A stretch of 64,000 nucleotides of DNA from Dimorphilus gyrociliatus. Lineage: Eukaryota > Annelida > Polychaeta > Dinophilidae. Position numbers and translations under genes: made by a program. Shown one piece after another: positions 36,590 through 49,180 of this stretch. Each line of letters opens with the position of its first letter. Position 1 is the stretch's first letter. The DNA lies in the NCBI GenBank assembly GCA_904063045.1, contig CAJFCJ010000005.1:1891167-1955166 (forward strand), written 5' to 3'. Under the pieces are notes generated by a model. The model was not told the origin of the DNA, ran no database searches, and saw only the letters and a list, made by a program, of their open reading frames with translations.

Positions 36590-39500
36590 ATTGAACTGCA
36601 TCGTTCGGAAAATAAATACTCGGTTCCGTATTGCGACGCTTGATTTTCGTCTTGGTCTTTTTAAGCATTGTCGCCTAAGGGTGGGGAGAAAAGAGAGGAT
36701 GGGATTAATTCTATTTAATTATCTTAATTATCTTCCGGCTGCCTTATTACCTTCAAAGCAGACCTGAGCACGACAACCTGACCGGCAGACTGTATCCACG
36801 GTTCACCGTCTACTTGTACCGGCAAGTCAGTGAGTAGGTGAATGCGCAACTGAAAAGTTTAAGACAATTTTGGAAACGTGAAAGTTATCAATTTATATAT
36901 CGATTATCCTTACGTGTCCTGCTTGCGCAATCCTTATAGCCGAACGCAGACCGCTTTGAATTTGGCCCATATGCACAACGCCAGTGACCCCGACCACTTC
37001 GAGCATACCATCGTAATGAGTCGGTTTGGCGAATTGATCATCCTTTTCTGGTCCCCACGGATTGGCACCCGAACCCCACGAGAGAATGTTAAGAATGATA
37101 ATGCCCTCTAGCGGTGGCAATTCGATCAACTTTCCATCCGCCTCTACCTTAATCCACTTATGAAGATCCTTACAACTGCGGCGGTTCACCATCTTACGCA
37201 GGCCCATCTTGATGTAGACGCCCTTGTTGCGGAGGCGGCTGTTAAACTTGTCTGGATTCTCCTCTCGAGCCATGTGAAAGTCGTAACAAAGGTCGGCATC
37301 AATGCCGATACCAAAATAATTATTCATAACGAATATAGATGTCTGATCCTCATTCGTATTAGCAGCATTCGTATCGTGCGCCAGCGAGATCTTAGTATCA
37401 TCTGTCTCTTTTTCGTTCGGATGGAAAATGACAGTCCACCTATCTAACTTTATCTCTTCCGCCTCGATAACGTCCCTGAGCAGATTAATCGGCTCCTCCG
37501 TTCCTGTATAACCGCTTCCCCAACGTAGTACCCTAGCTAGATCGTTACCAGTTCCTAAAGGTACAACAGCCATTGGTGGACTCTGACATTGGGCATCCTG
37601 TCCGACATTATCCAAACAACTCAAGGCCCATCCAACAGTTCCATCACCACCACTAACTAAAATCTTGAAGAAGGGCAAATTACGGAATACATAAAGACCC
37701 GGTAAAGGTCCACCATTCATTAGGTCGAATACCTGGTGAGGGTTGAGTAGTTTACGGAAGGAACGAATTAAATCCATACCCTGCTGGCCTCCCGATTTAA
37801 CATTGACTAGAACTAAAAGAGGAGTGACGTTCGACGGCACAGTTTGCGGTTGTATGTTCGGTAAGAGAAGTACCAGCAGTTGTTTGTCATCAAAGACAGC
37901 ATCTCTTAGAACATTATAAGCTCTCGTAGCTGTGTCCGGATCCTTATAAAGTAAAACAAGCGAGCCGTATTCATAGTAGATAACATCGAAAGACGACCAC
38001 TTGGTATCCGCCCGATTTAGGCCTATATCGTTGAGTATTTTCTCATACTGACGTTGATTCAATCCGGTCGGTAGATTTCCAATATACATAGCTATATGGG
38101 GACCATGCGGATCACTTTTTAATTTCAGATAATAGCGCGTCATGCGGTATTGACGAAGCGACTCCTTCCGGCTCAGGTGAACGGCTTCCAGCAGTTTTTC
38201 GTCCGATTTTAATTCCCCTTCCGTAACACCTTTATCTAATAGAACTTCGACTAGCGCGAACTTGACAGGATCGGCCGTTTCAAGACCAAATTCTTTGAGC
38301 GCTTGAGCAATGACGTCTAATACTGTCGTTGTCTTACCGACACACATAATCTTATATTGGGCTGTCACCCTACTTGATATATTCAGCAAGGCTCCGGCGT
38401 AGATCTTTATAAAACACTTTTCTGGTTCAGGATCTCTATAACGGAGGAAAACACAAGGTCTCTTTCCATCTCGAACCTTGGTTTGTGACCTAACCGTTTG
38501 AGATACTTCCAATTCTCTTTCTATTGGTTCACCGCTCCTAGATCCCGAAAATTCGGTATAATCTTTTAGAGTTTGGATCTCACCCTCTGAGCTTCCCTTC
38601 TCTAACATATCAGCAACATAATAATTATTTGGCTCCTCCGCTATATGGAATGTACGAAGGGCGGCTTCGAGTAGGACTTGAACGGGCGCTGATTTAGGCA
38701 CAGTAACAACCCTACAACACTTTCTTTTCAGCGAGGCGTTACCGTCGAATATCCTTACGACCTCCTCGTCGCGTTCCCTTTTTTCTTTGTCATTAGGCGA
38801 TTTCCTATCGTAAGCGTCAGTCAAAAGTTCGTCTCCCCCTTTCGAATCTCCAGACGACGAGAATTCATCACTAACTATATTAGGGATAGAAACTATAATT
38901 AGGCGAGCGGCTCAATTTAAATAGTTCATCAAGTATTTACTCACCACTAACGGGGTCTTTAGTAAGGAGAAGTGAGAAAACGAAGAAGAAGATGATGATG
39001 AAGATGATATAAAAGTAGAGTTTTAATGGAAAACGAAAGAGTTAATAGATGGAAATTGAAAAAAATAGTAATTTACTTACTAGGTCTTTTTTGGAAACGA
39101 TAGATGCTCTCTTGACTTAGATGCATTCTAGGAATGGTTAAAGAGCACGGAGGTAGCATAATTTCTCTTAAACAACCAAAACTACATTCCTCCGGCAATT
39201 GTCTATAACAATGTGAATGGGCCGTCACACCGCACCACTCACATCTCATACCAGCTAGACATTCGCTAGACCAGCAAGTTTTTTTGCAACCTAAGCATTT
39301 ACTATTGGCTGGTAGGTTACCTTCCCGCCAATGATGATATTGTTTAACTGCCGCTTTATCCTTATAAGGATTGAACGTCGCGCATTCTTTGCAGTCGCTA
39401 ACGACGAAGTCGTGGCACTCCAGGTGAACATAGTATTCGCAAATCTCGCAACGGTAAGCGGAAACGCTCTCCTCTATACGCTTGCGGCATAAGTTGCAGA

Positions 39501-40302
39501 ACTTTCTCTTGAAATGTCCAGGTTCCGACCAACAGTGTGCAACAGGGTTCTGAAAATATAAATGAATAATTTTATCTTATTAAATAGAATATTATCAACG
39601 CCATCTATCGGGCCGATTATATTTTATCAATAACGACGACGAGAGGCGCTGCATCGTTACTGTACCTTTATCAACTGCGTCGCTATACTCGAACAAGCGC
39701 TGACCACATTCTTCAGGCAACGTTCGTGAGCAGTGAAGTTGCAGACTGCGAATATCATATACAAACATTAATTAATTTACAATAAACATGTTTGTTGATG
39801 ATTTAAAAGCCAAACAAGATAATCAGAGAAAAAAATTAAAAAACCTTCTATGCACTCAGTGTCTAATGTGTGTAGCATAAAATGCAATACACCTACAATG
39901 TATTTTTTTTTTATCATCTTGTTTTCTTCTCCCTCAAGTATTACTTTTAGGCCTTTTAACGTAAACTTGTAAGTATATCATATAAATATGCATATATGCA
40001 TGTATACATATATATAATATATGCATAGGTACTGTATCGTACTCCTAGAAGCATGTATTTGCATTAACGCATATATTAATTCGAATGAGGGTGAACGTAT
40101 TTAAGTTTTTATTATTATTATTGAAAAGCATTTTTTTAAGGCTGCTGTGGAATAGTTATAACGCCTTTATATAGCATATACAATATATATACTGTATTTA
40201 TATCGTTTAAACGAGTCTTGCTGAATGAACAGATAAATTTAGATGACTACTGTTCTCTGTCTTTCTCTTTTTTCCCTCGCTATCTATCTTTCTGTCCATT
40301 TT

Positions 40303-40340
<38 letters not shown>

Positions 40341-41376
40341 TTATAAATATCTAAAGAGCCTATATTCGTGTATCCTATACTGTTACGTATAAATATGCAA
40401 TTTGATTATAGTTTCAATGATACTTTACGTATAAATAGCCATATACTGTGTACTATGAATATGTTGTATATATTTGTCATACATATTATAACGTGTATTC
40501 TCTCTGCCTATCTTGCTCTTAACAGACTATTAAACGACATATCTTAAATTTTATATATTCCATTATACTTACAACAAGTCTATATATATATATATATATA
40601 TATATAATTGTAAACCTTCTATGTGTTTGTTACTCGATGTTCTGTTTATCCATAGGAGTTATATAAACCAACGCCTCTTTACATTTTGTATTCCTCTATT
40701 AATTCAAGACAATGTAAACGTGAAAACGTGAGTTTGTGTAGGTACAAGTATTCTTTTGTGTACAATAAATGCATGTAATTACATTCAGAAGGTTTTTCCC
40801 ACATAAACGCATAAGCGTTCCCCGTTCATGCAGTATGTGCTCCACCGCTACAACACAAGTTATGTACATTAATGCCTATATAGGGTATTCTGTGTTTTGA
40901 CGTACATATGTGTGTACAAGTGCACAAATGTATCTAAATATCTATTGTTTGCCGTATAAGTACTATGAATTTGTCATTTAATTTATATCTGAATCTACTA
41001 TATGAGCTATATATATACGCTGCATATGAAATATATTCATAAATATATACATTCATTTAAATATATTTGTGTATATATCTATATATATAAATATATATAT
41101 ATATATGCTATATATGCAATATATATATATAGTGACATATATATAAATTTATTCGATATATTTAATCTTAATGAAAGCGAAGCCTATATTGATTTTTTTT
41201 AAATGCTATTCTTCATTTAAATACTAACCTTCGCACTGATATCCTTGACCAATCAAACCCCAAAGCATATCTGTACAATGATGACAATAAACGGGCTTGT
41301 GGAATGACTTCTTCGTGAAGAAGTGTCCATGCCCACCGTCCAAACTATCGTCAGCCGATAACGAATCCGACGCCAT
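36543..41376 (-). CDS. DGKQ: Diacylglycerol kinase theta
   Basis: Exons, right to left: 41229-41376, 39666-39745, 39081-39549, 38945-38956 (optional 12-base microexon), 36914-38874, 36751-36849 and 36543-36674, about 966 residues (human 942). Three cysteine-rich C1 regions come first (FTKKSFHKPVYCHHC..., HFKRKFCNLCRKRIEE..., KCLGCKKTCW...). Ras-associating-like regions follow. The kinase domain has the PKSGG-like NVKSGGQQG, the nucleotide loop VSGGDGTVGWALSCL and PLGTGNDLARVLRWGSGY, then the accessory domain (NKGVYIKMGLRKM, VVGVTGVVHMGQIQSGLRS). The tail VQVDGEPWIQ matches human closely, and PDPESGPA ends the protein much as PAPESDPR does in human. It converts diacylglycerol to phosphatidic acid in membrane signalling. 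Only this isozyme combines three C1 domains with a Ras-associating region. Confidence 0.95.
38945..38956 (-). CDS. Candidate 12-base microexon of DGKQ
   Basis: On the minus strand a pyrimidine-rich stretch and CTAAAG| precede ACCCCGTTAGTG, which is followed by the excellent donor |GTGAGT. The flanking exons meet in phase 1 whether or not it is used. Inclusion therefore adds four residues (N-P-V-S with a changed join) between the C1 region and the Ras-associating region. Confidence 0.5.
40307..40336. repeat. (TA)n microsatellite
   Basis: A pure TA tract within the first intron of DGKQ. Confidence 0.9.
40581..40606. repeat. (TA)n microsatellite
   Basis: A second pure TA tract in the same intron. 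Confidence 0.9.
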
Positions 41377-41590
41377 TTGCGTCTACAGTCCAGCTGTCGT
41401 TGCCGTTTTCTACAAACCTTCGTCAATGGAACCGTCAACTATTCAGCGATGGCATATTATATTATACGTCGACGCCATTTTAACTGGCGCAGGCGCAGCA
41501 TTGCAGTTTTCCGAACGGACAAACTCGCATCGTTAAAGAGCTGACGACCGCCATCTGTCGACAACGCAGGCGCTATCTGCTGTAGAATTT
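41377..41590 (-). promoter_or_regulatory. Promoter region of DGKQ
   Basis: CpG-rich for this window. It holds an NRF1-like GGCGCAGGCGCAG at about 41484, an ACCGCCATCTGTCG (reverse CTCF-like CGACAGATGGCGGT) at 41548-41560 and GGCGCTATCTGC at about 41569. No TATA box is near the start codon. The assignment to DGKQ rests on position. Confidence 0.45.
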
Positions 41591-42513
41591 CATTTAATTT
41601 TATTTATTGTTTTATGCAATCTATATTTTTCATTTAAGTAACATCAAATTATTCTTTCATCCATTCTTAAGAAAACTAATATATCAATACAATTTACAAA
41701 ACTTGCCAATTAAAATCGTTTCAATACCATTGGGGCTGCACAAACGGGTCTGCTTGTTGATTCATATTCATATAAAAATTATATATACATATATATAAAA
41801 GTGTATGTGCTTATGCCGGTCCTCAGACATATTTAGTGTTTTGTTTTATGTATAATATACAATTTTTTCGAATATATACATGTTTATGCATATATCCATG
41901 GACATAGTTATTTATTTTGCAAGTACATATATCTATACTCTTGCCTTCTATGTTGCCTACATACATATATATATATACATATACAAATATATACATATAC
42001 ATATATATACATATACATATATGAAGATATAAATGTATATAAGTATGTATATAAGAGTATGAATATATGCATATACATTAACACATTATTTATGCATATA
42101 TGCATACATATTTACCATTTATACATATTACACACGCATTTTTATTTAGAAACGGGCGTGTGTAGTAAACATGCATACATAATTGTATATGTGAATGTAA
42201 AAACAAGCCTTTATCAATTTTATAATATTTTTTTTACACATTCAATCGCTCGTACAGTCATTTTTTTAAATCTAGTATCAGTCATAATCAAAGTTTGAAG
42301 AAGAGCAAAAAATATTTATATCCAGTCTCTTATATCTCAATTCATATATCAGTCTTCTAGCGGTTTTCACCGTATAACAGTCGTACATAAAATGTAAAAA
42401 TAAGAAGCGCCTAAATGTGTAGTAATGGGTAAACTGAAAAGGGTTCGTGTGTAGATTTGTTTTTTCATTAATTTGCCTCCATTTTAATATTAATATAAGT
42501 AATAAATCATCTT
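41591..42513. other. AT-rich spacer between DGKQ promoter and YTHDF 3' end
   Basis: It consists largely of ATATAC/CATATA-type degenerate repeats (41930-42120). The open frames on both strands there are low-complexity. The right end should hold the 3' untranslated region of the YTHDF gene. Confidence 0.65.
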
Positions 42514-44412
42514 CTATTCCCTCTTGTTCATTCTCCGCTCTCTACCAGAACGTTCCCGATCATCGCGTGATTCCTTTGAACATGAAATGAAAAGACAGAA
42601 TTAATGGGGATTATTTATTGGTATGGTCAGTTGTCTTACTTTAGCATCTGTTTTCGTGGTATCGTCTTCCTTTTGACGGTTTTCATAATGAATAAAATCG
42701 TCAAATATGGAAGTGGTCTGCCTATATTGATGTATAATACGTAAAACCTGTCGACCCTTATCGGGTGGAACTTCTTGGGTATCTCGAGAATTCGTTACTG
42801 GTTTATTCTCATTATTTTCTAAACGAATATGACGTAATTGCGAATTTGGTACATCCTTAACATATATCCATTTAACTTCGAATTTCCCGCGCCATTTATC
42901 TTGTGCCCAAACACTACTAGTTGTTGAATAATCGACGGCACTCATCATTTGAGCAACGCCGCAAAAATGTCCAGAACCGTTGACGGAGAAGAATAAATAA
43001 ACAGGTCCTTTACCCTCTCGTTCGTTGAAAGCTGAGTCAAGCCGTTTATTTCCGTGCTCCGTGCTACACCATATAGCATATTTTATCGACCGATGTATAT
43101 CATCTTCACTATAACTTTTTATTATAAAAAATCTAGCTCCTTTTACGTTTAGATTTAAATCCTTAGGGTTATACGTATTCGCCGATTTAAGTTTATCTAA
43201 GAGAGGATGAGATGGTGATACAGTTGCCGGTGCAGATGTAGGAGTTGCGTTATTATATGGTCTTCCTCGGGGAGCAATCCAATTCGGCTGGGGCTTTAGT
43301 GGCTGTTGTTGTTGCTGTTGGATTGCTGGTTTCATTTTATTATCTGTTGCCCACGTTCCTATGTCCATATTTTTTGTTGTAACGGGTGGAGGAGGAGGTC
43401 GATTTGTAGGCTTAGTCTTAATACCCGTTTGATGGAATTTTCCAGGTTGAGAAGCTATAGATGCCCAAGTTTTCTTTGATGAACCACCTACATTTTGCGG
43501 TACAGAGTTTGTTACAGAGTTTTCCCCTGCACCACACGAATCTGCAGCATCGTCGTTGAGAGAGACGCTCTTAAGACTCTGTTCTACAGGATTTATATCG
43601 TTTGCCGATGAATTTTCATTTTGAATAATACCAGTTCCGTTAACAGGATTATAGTCCGTCATATTCATATTGCCTCCATAAAATTCAGAGTATTGGAAGG
43701 GTCGTTCATCCTTTTGCCTGGTTGTTACAGTTGCTGGAGCAGCCGGAGAACTATTATTGTATGTATAGTTTGGAAAGTCCCATCCAAACCCCGTATTATA
43801 ATTAAAATTACTATACATTCCGTTATTTGCTGGTAAATAATCAGGAGGGTTTCCGTAAAACACAGAATTCATGGGATCAGGGGTATTCGACCAGTTGGTA
43901 GCGTTGTCACTTAAGGTAGCTGTATTTTGAGGATAGAAACCTGGGCCCACGTAATAGTTGGGCACAAAATGATCCCCAGTTTGATTAGGCATTGCAGTTA
44001 CAGGAGGAGCTGGAGCGCTACTAAATGCAGTCTAAAAGATATACATTAATTCATAAAATATTATTAAATAAGAAACAAATCGTCAATAAAAAACCTGTGG
44101 CACTCCTGTGTATGCATCAAATTTGTTTTCACTGGACTTAACAAATGTTGCTTCACGATTAGGGCCGTTCGAACCTGGTCGTACGAAGATCATAAAAATG
44201 AAAACCACGATGTGGTTTGCATGCTTTGATATTTACCTTGACTTTGCTGTGTCTTCGATATCTGAAATTAAAACAGTTAAATAAAAATAAATAATATAAT
44301 AAATAATTATTCTAGTCTATTTGTAACGCCTGCATGTGAACTAAGCCGCCTTAAACAAACTTAAATAAGCAAGTTTATCGGAAGTATGTACCTGATCAAC
44401 GCTGGTAGACAT
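42514..44412 (-). CDS. YTHDF: YTH-domain m6A reader (YTHDF family)
   Basis: Exons, right to left: 44392-44412 (MSTSVDQ), 44237-44261, 44095-44174, 42640-44031 and 42514-42573, total 525 residues. The long N-terminus is P/Q/N-rich and disordered, with the conserved [13 protein letters not shown] and [11 protein letters not shown] motifs. The YTH domain ([20 protein letters not shown] onward) keeps the cage tryptophans: [12 protein letters not shown], and [20 protein letters not shown] with two in a row. [13 protein letters not shown] and [20 protein letters not shown] also match. These cytoplasmic proteins bind N6-methyladenosine in mRNA and promote decay or control translation. A single YTHDF gene is typical of invertebrates. 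The tail after the last intron is basic ([17 protein letters not shown]), as in vertebrate YTHDFs. Confidence 0.96.
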
Positions 44413-45246
44413 CACAACAGATCAGTTAACAAGTTTGCAATTATTGTAGTATATAATTGAAAAAGATTTCTTCAAAATTAGTGACAACTTTTTTCCAATT
44501 ACTTAAGATCACAAGCACACGTTTTTCAATAATTATCCCTTTTTCTAATGTCTGCCTTATGGCGACCGTCAGGCCGAGTAGTGATCTCGTAAATTGTCTC
44601 GGTGTCGGTCTTGCACGAGATTATATTTCTAGTTTTAAAAATTAAAATATTTGCTAAATAGTGTAAAATATTATATTAAAAAATTTTTAATAATGAAAAA
44701 TATTTCGTACGAAACTATCTTTGCTTTTATGTGCTTGAAATAAAATATACTTTTCAAAATGGCGAACTGATTTAGGGTTATTATGCAGCCATTTTGATAT
44801 TATTATGTAATTTTATATGGTATTCTTCTAAAAAAAAACCCACATTTAAGAGGAGAAACTAGGCAAAATATAAAAATGGTGAACGTTGACGTCACGATTC
44901 ATGTCCATGATGCCTCAGAAAAAATGGCCGATGTGGTGACATTGTGTTGCTTGGATAGCAGAATTGCATTTTTGTAAAAATTTGGTGAGCCCATTGCTTA
45001 TTCTAGCCGATTTTATATCAACTATTAACCCACATTCGCTATGTAAGATGTTGTCTTGTCGTGTCCGTTGACTTCGAGGAAGTTTCAATACTCTTTTTTT
45101 ATTTTGATCTAATTAACCGATTCTTTTGATCCTCTGAGATATCTGTACCTAAAAGTTCAATTTTCAATATTTTTACAATTGATTACCCGTTTAACTTGGA
45201 AATTTTGCATTTCAGATATTAATTTTTTTCTTTACTTTTTGTACAG
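44413..45246. promoter_or_regulatory. Shared head-to-head promoter of YTHDF and Pumilio
   Basis: About 830 bases lie between the YTHDF start codon and the first recognised Pumilio exon. It contains several ATGGCG/ATGGCC elements (TTATGGCGACCGTC at about 44559, AAAATGGCGAACTG at about 44756, AAAATGGCCGATG at about 44922, and the reverse CAGCCATTTTGA at about 44786) that resemble YY1 sites. A CRE-like TTGACGTCACG is at about 44887. A Pumilio 5' untranslated exon probably starts in the right half and joins the acceptor TTTTTGTACAG at 45246. Confidence 0.45.
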
Positions 45247-45277
45247 TCATGCTCAAGTCATTCGAAACGGCAACACT

Positions 45278-48200
45278 ATGAATCACTCGGGTTGGGAAGT
45301 AAACGATCTAATGATAAATGGTCATGATATGACAACGACGAGAAATACACAACAAACAAGATCGCAAGATGATGCAAACGTCGATTATTTTTATCAACGT
45401 CCGCATACCGATATGGTGCAACATTTGAACAAAAGATGGGCGCCTGGGGACGATTCTATCTTAGAGATGGCTGCCCAAGGAAAGCCTGTTGCTTACCTTG
45501 AACGGGAGCTGCATAGTATTTCATTAGAAAGTGCAAAAGACGTAAGATTTCAAGATAAAACTTTAATAACCATTCACCGAATCTATCTATTTTCAGATTA
45601 ATGCAAAGAAAATTTGGGAAGAGAATAAAACCGGCGATAAATGGTCTAATAGTCCCTGGCCTCCTGTAGTAAGTCGAAATGATCACGACACTTGGACAAG
45701 TGGAGGAACAAGCGGTGGTTTACTAAGTGTCGATATGGCAGAATATGTATTAGGAAGCTCTTCTCCTGACACGAGGATTTCATCTTCCATAAAACGATAT
45801 GCAGGGGGAGGTGATGCTGATGGTTCTAAACATTTAGAAAATCAAAAGGAGAAGAAAGAAAGGCTTATTGAGGAACAAGCTAGAACCCCACTACTATCAA
45901 ATGCTGTGGACGATAGCCCTAATAAACAGACATCTCAATCTGAGGATGATAGTGGACAACATGGGGAAGAATCTAGGATGAAGATAATAAATAAATGTGA
46001 TGAATATTCTGGTCCTGTAGCCTCAGCAGGAGTAGACTTACCAACTGTTGCTATTCTACCAACTGTTGTTCAGCAACAGCAGCAGTCTTTTCAAAGTGAT
46101 GTTTCTGAACCGAGTGCCTACTTACAATCGCACCACGATTACATGATGCCACCTGTAAATGATCCCGACTATCAAATGGTAAGATTCATCAAGAGTTATG
46201 AACAGTTTATAAATGCAAAAAATTCACTTTCTCTACTAGGTTGGTCGGCAACAAATGATTATGGACCAAGCTCAAACTAATGGTTATGTAACACAACCAA
46301 CGGCCCTAGGTATGAAGGACGTTTTACAATTTCATTGATATTAATCAAAACTGTCCCAACAGGTACTACGCACGTTATGCAACCTGCTCAGTATTACAGC
46401 GTTCAAGCACCATGGGCTGTTTATCCAACAAATATTTTACCAGCAAATCAGCAGCAGCAACAACAAGCGCCAGTTTATAGACATTATCAAAGACCAGTTA
46501 CACCCCATCAAACAGGTCCTGAAGGTGAAATGTCGATGCAGCAGGATAATACCTTAATTTTTCAAAACCCTCAATATCAAATAATCGCTGCTCAAGCCTA
46601 CTACGATCAAAATGGGCAGTTAGTAATGAATAATGGACGTAATTTACCAGCTCCAATGCGCCTGGTCTCGCCAGCTGCGCCACATGTTATGCAAGGGGGA
46701 CAGAATGGAGTGAGAATACTAGCCCCAAATCCCCAACAACAACCTCCAAATTATGCTAGTAATACCTCAACACCACACAATTCGCTGACGGATGGTATGT
46801 ATCAGAATTTATTTCTCGTCCAGTTATAATATTTATTATCTGCAGCTTATGGAAACGGACCAACTAGCCAACAAGCTTTTAGCCCCCAAACATTTACTTC
46901 GCCTTATGCTCATTCAGGTTTGTACTGTTGATTAAAAATTGAAAATACGTCATTTACTTTTAAAACTAACAGCAGCTCCAAACGCAAGAAGAGATTCTTT
47001 TGGATCATTGGATTATAAAGGGCAATCAGGCACACTATCACGAGCGCCGTTTCCTGCTCAATTTTATAGTCCCATAGGTGGAACAGTTAGTCCTTTGGGA
47101 ACTACCGGTCTTTCTACACCACCTCCTGTACATAATTTGAGTACGCAACGAACACCAAATGCTTTCTACTCTCCCGCTCCTGGAGCGGAGGTGAAATACA
47201 GACAATCAGCCCAAGCGCCGTCAGGAGCTAACTATTCAATGACCTTAATGGGAGGACGAACTGGAGCTAAAACACCTTCGAAAGAACCTGCAAGGTCAAG
47301 ACTTTTGGAAGATTTTCGTAGCAACCGATTACCAAACATACAATTGAAGGAACTTGTAAACCATGTTGTTGAATTTTCCCAAGACCAACATGGCTCAAGA
47401 TTTATCCAGCAGAAATTAGAAAGGGCTACAATTCAAGAAAAAACATTGATATTTAATGAAATCCTTCCAATGGCTTTTGTGCTAATGACAGATGTTTTTG
47501 GAAATTATGTCATACAGAAATTTTTTGATTTTGGTTCTAATGAACAAAAAGCAACTTTAGCCAACAAGGTTAAAGGTAATGTTTTGATGCTGGCCCTTCA
47601 AATGTACGGTTGCAGAGTTATACAGAAAGCCCTTGAATGCATTCAGCCAGATATGCAAGTTGATTTGGTAAAGGAACTCGATGGGAATGTGTTGAAATGT
47701 GTAAAAGATCAGAATGGCAATCATGTCATTCAGAAATGCATAGAGTGTGTTGAACCGAAAAATTTGGATTTTGTGATTAATTCTTTTAAAACTCAAGTTA
47801 CACAGCTATCTACACATCCATATGGTTGTCGCGTTATACAACGCGTTCTAGAAAATTGCACCTCTGATCAAGTGGGTGTTGTTTTGGATGAAATGCATGA
47901 AAACACAGAGAGGCTGATACAGGACCAATATGGGAATTATGTCATTCAGCATGTGTTGGAACACGGAAGAGCTGAAGATAAAACGAAGATTGTTAAAGCT
48001 GTTAGGGGTAAAGTTATGAGCTTATCTCAGCACAAGTTCGCCTCGAATGTCGTTGAAAAGTGTGTTTCGCACTCTTCGGCTCCAGAACGACGTTCACTTA
48101 TTGATGAAGTTCTGCAGATGAACGACAGGTAAATTATTAAATAATAATTTTAATATATATTATAGATATAGATAATAATCATTATTTGCAAAGCAGTTCT

Positions 48201-48443
48201 CACACTGGATTGTATACGATGATGAAGGATCAGTACGCTAACTACGTGATTCAGAAAATGATTGACGTTGCAGATTCCTCGCAGAAAAAGCTACTTGTAC
48301 AAAAAATTAGACCACATGTAACTACTTTAAGAAAGTATACATACGGCAAGCATATTCTGGCTAAATTAGAAAAATTTTGCCTGAAAGCTAATCGGGACTT
48401 AGGTCCTATTGGAATGCCACCAAATGGCGCTTTGCCACGTTAA
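45278..48443 (+). CDS. PUM: Pumilio RNA-binding protein
   Basis: Exons 45278-45541, 45597-46178, 46240-46309, 46363-46794, 46846-46917, 46973-48128 and 48197-48443 give 940 residues. The start chosen is the first ATG ([10 protein letters not shown]) after the acceptor at 45246; the frame stays open upstream, so an earlier start in another exon is possible. The N-terminal half keeps family motifs: [27 protein letters not shown] and the APGAEVKYR block. From [20 protein letters not shown] on it is the eight-repeat Pumilio homology domain. Successive RNA-contact helices include [57 protein letters not shown] and YANYVIQKM. It should bind UGUANAUA elements in 3' untranslated regions and repress mRNAs. 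A tandem NAGNAG acceptor precedes 46973. Confidence 0.97.
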
Positions 48444-48862
48444 ATTTAAATGGTTTAACTATAGTACTGTGTGAATGTCTACACATTACATATACATACA
48501 TATATATATATATATATAAATATATACATACGTATATACAGTGTAATATTTTTTTAAGTTTGTGGTGTTTAATTGTGATTTTCTCTTTTCCTTTCGTGTG
48601 GCAAATTTTGAGAGGGACTTTTTTTATATAAGGAATGCAATTGAATATAAACTATTGTTTGTTCTGAATAATTGTAAATTTATTGTTGTTCGTTTATTGC
48701 GGCTTGTATATCTCTGTACACTTGTATAAATTAATATATATATGTCGATATGTCTATATGTATATATGTGAGTATTCAGATGTATATATATATATATATA
48801 TGTATATGTATATGTGTATATTTATATTTATATACATATACATAGACGTATGTGAGTATTCA

Positions 48863-48904
<42 letters not shown>

Positions 48905-48910
48905 TATCCG

Positions 48911-48957
<47 letters not shown>

Positions 48958-49180
48958 GCGAATAGGGCAACTAGCCGTATACAAAAAACGTGAATTATTC
49001 GGTGTCTTTTCTCTTTATATCACTAATATTGTACTTTTTGGGAAAATCGTTAATAGAAAATACTAAAAATTGAACATCTGTTGTTAGTTAAACTTCTTCT
49101 GATGTAGGCCCGTTTTCGCTTATATTGATCCAAAACATCTGCGCATGACGAAAAGAGCGCTTGTTTGAACCAGCTTTATT
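48444..49180. other. Repeat-rich spacer after Pumilio
   Basis: The left part should be the Pumilio 3' untranslated region. 48730-48960 is a complex ATATGT/TA microsatellite producing long tyrosine/isoleucine frames on both strands. The last 80 bases before the receptor start carry TCTGCGCATGACG, a partial NRF1-like site. Confidence 0.65.
48730..48960. repeat. Complex (TA)n/(TATG)n microsatellite
   Basis: Degenerate TATATG and pure TA stretches (about 48868-48897 and 48921-48942), with two spaced copies of GTGAGTATTCA that suggest a roughly 85-base duplicated unit (48768 and 48851). Confidence 0.75.

Larger units (their letters stand above)
39746..41228 (-). other. First intron of DGKQ, repeat-rich
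   Basis: 1.48 kb of AT-rich sequence with (TA)n tracts at 40307-40336 and 40581-40606, a TATACTGTAT palindrome at about 40189 and many AT-rich decorations. The open frame at 41002-41202 is a TA-repeat artefact. Confidence 0.7.

Noticed and set aside
41908-42298. Overlapping tyrosine/isoleucine-rich frames on both strands
   Set aside because: They are produced by ATATAC-type repeats with no real coding signature.
48683-49066. 127-residue frame rich in YIYIY
   Set aside because: This is a translation of the TA microsatellite; the antisense frame is equally long, as expected from a palindromic repeat.
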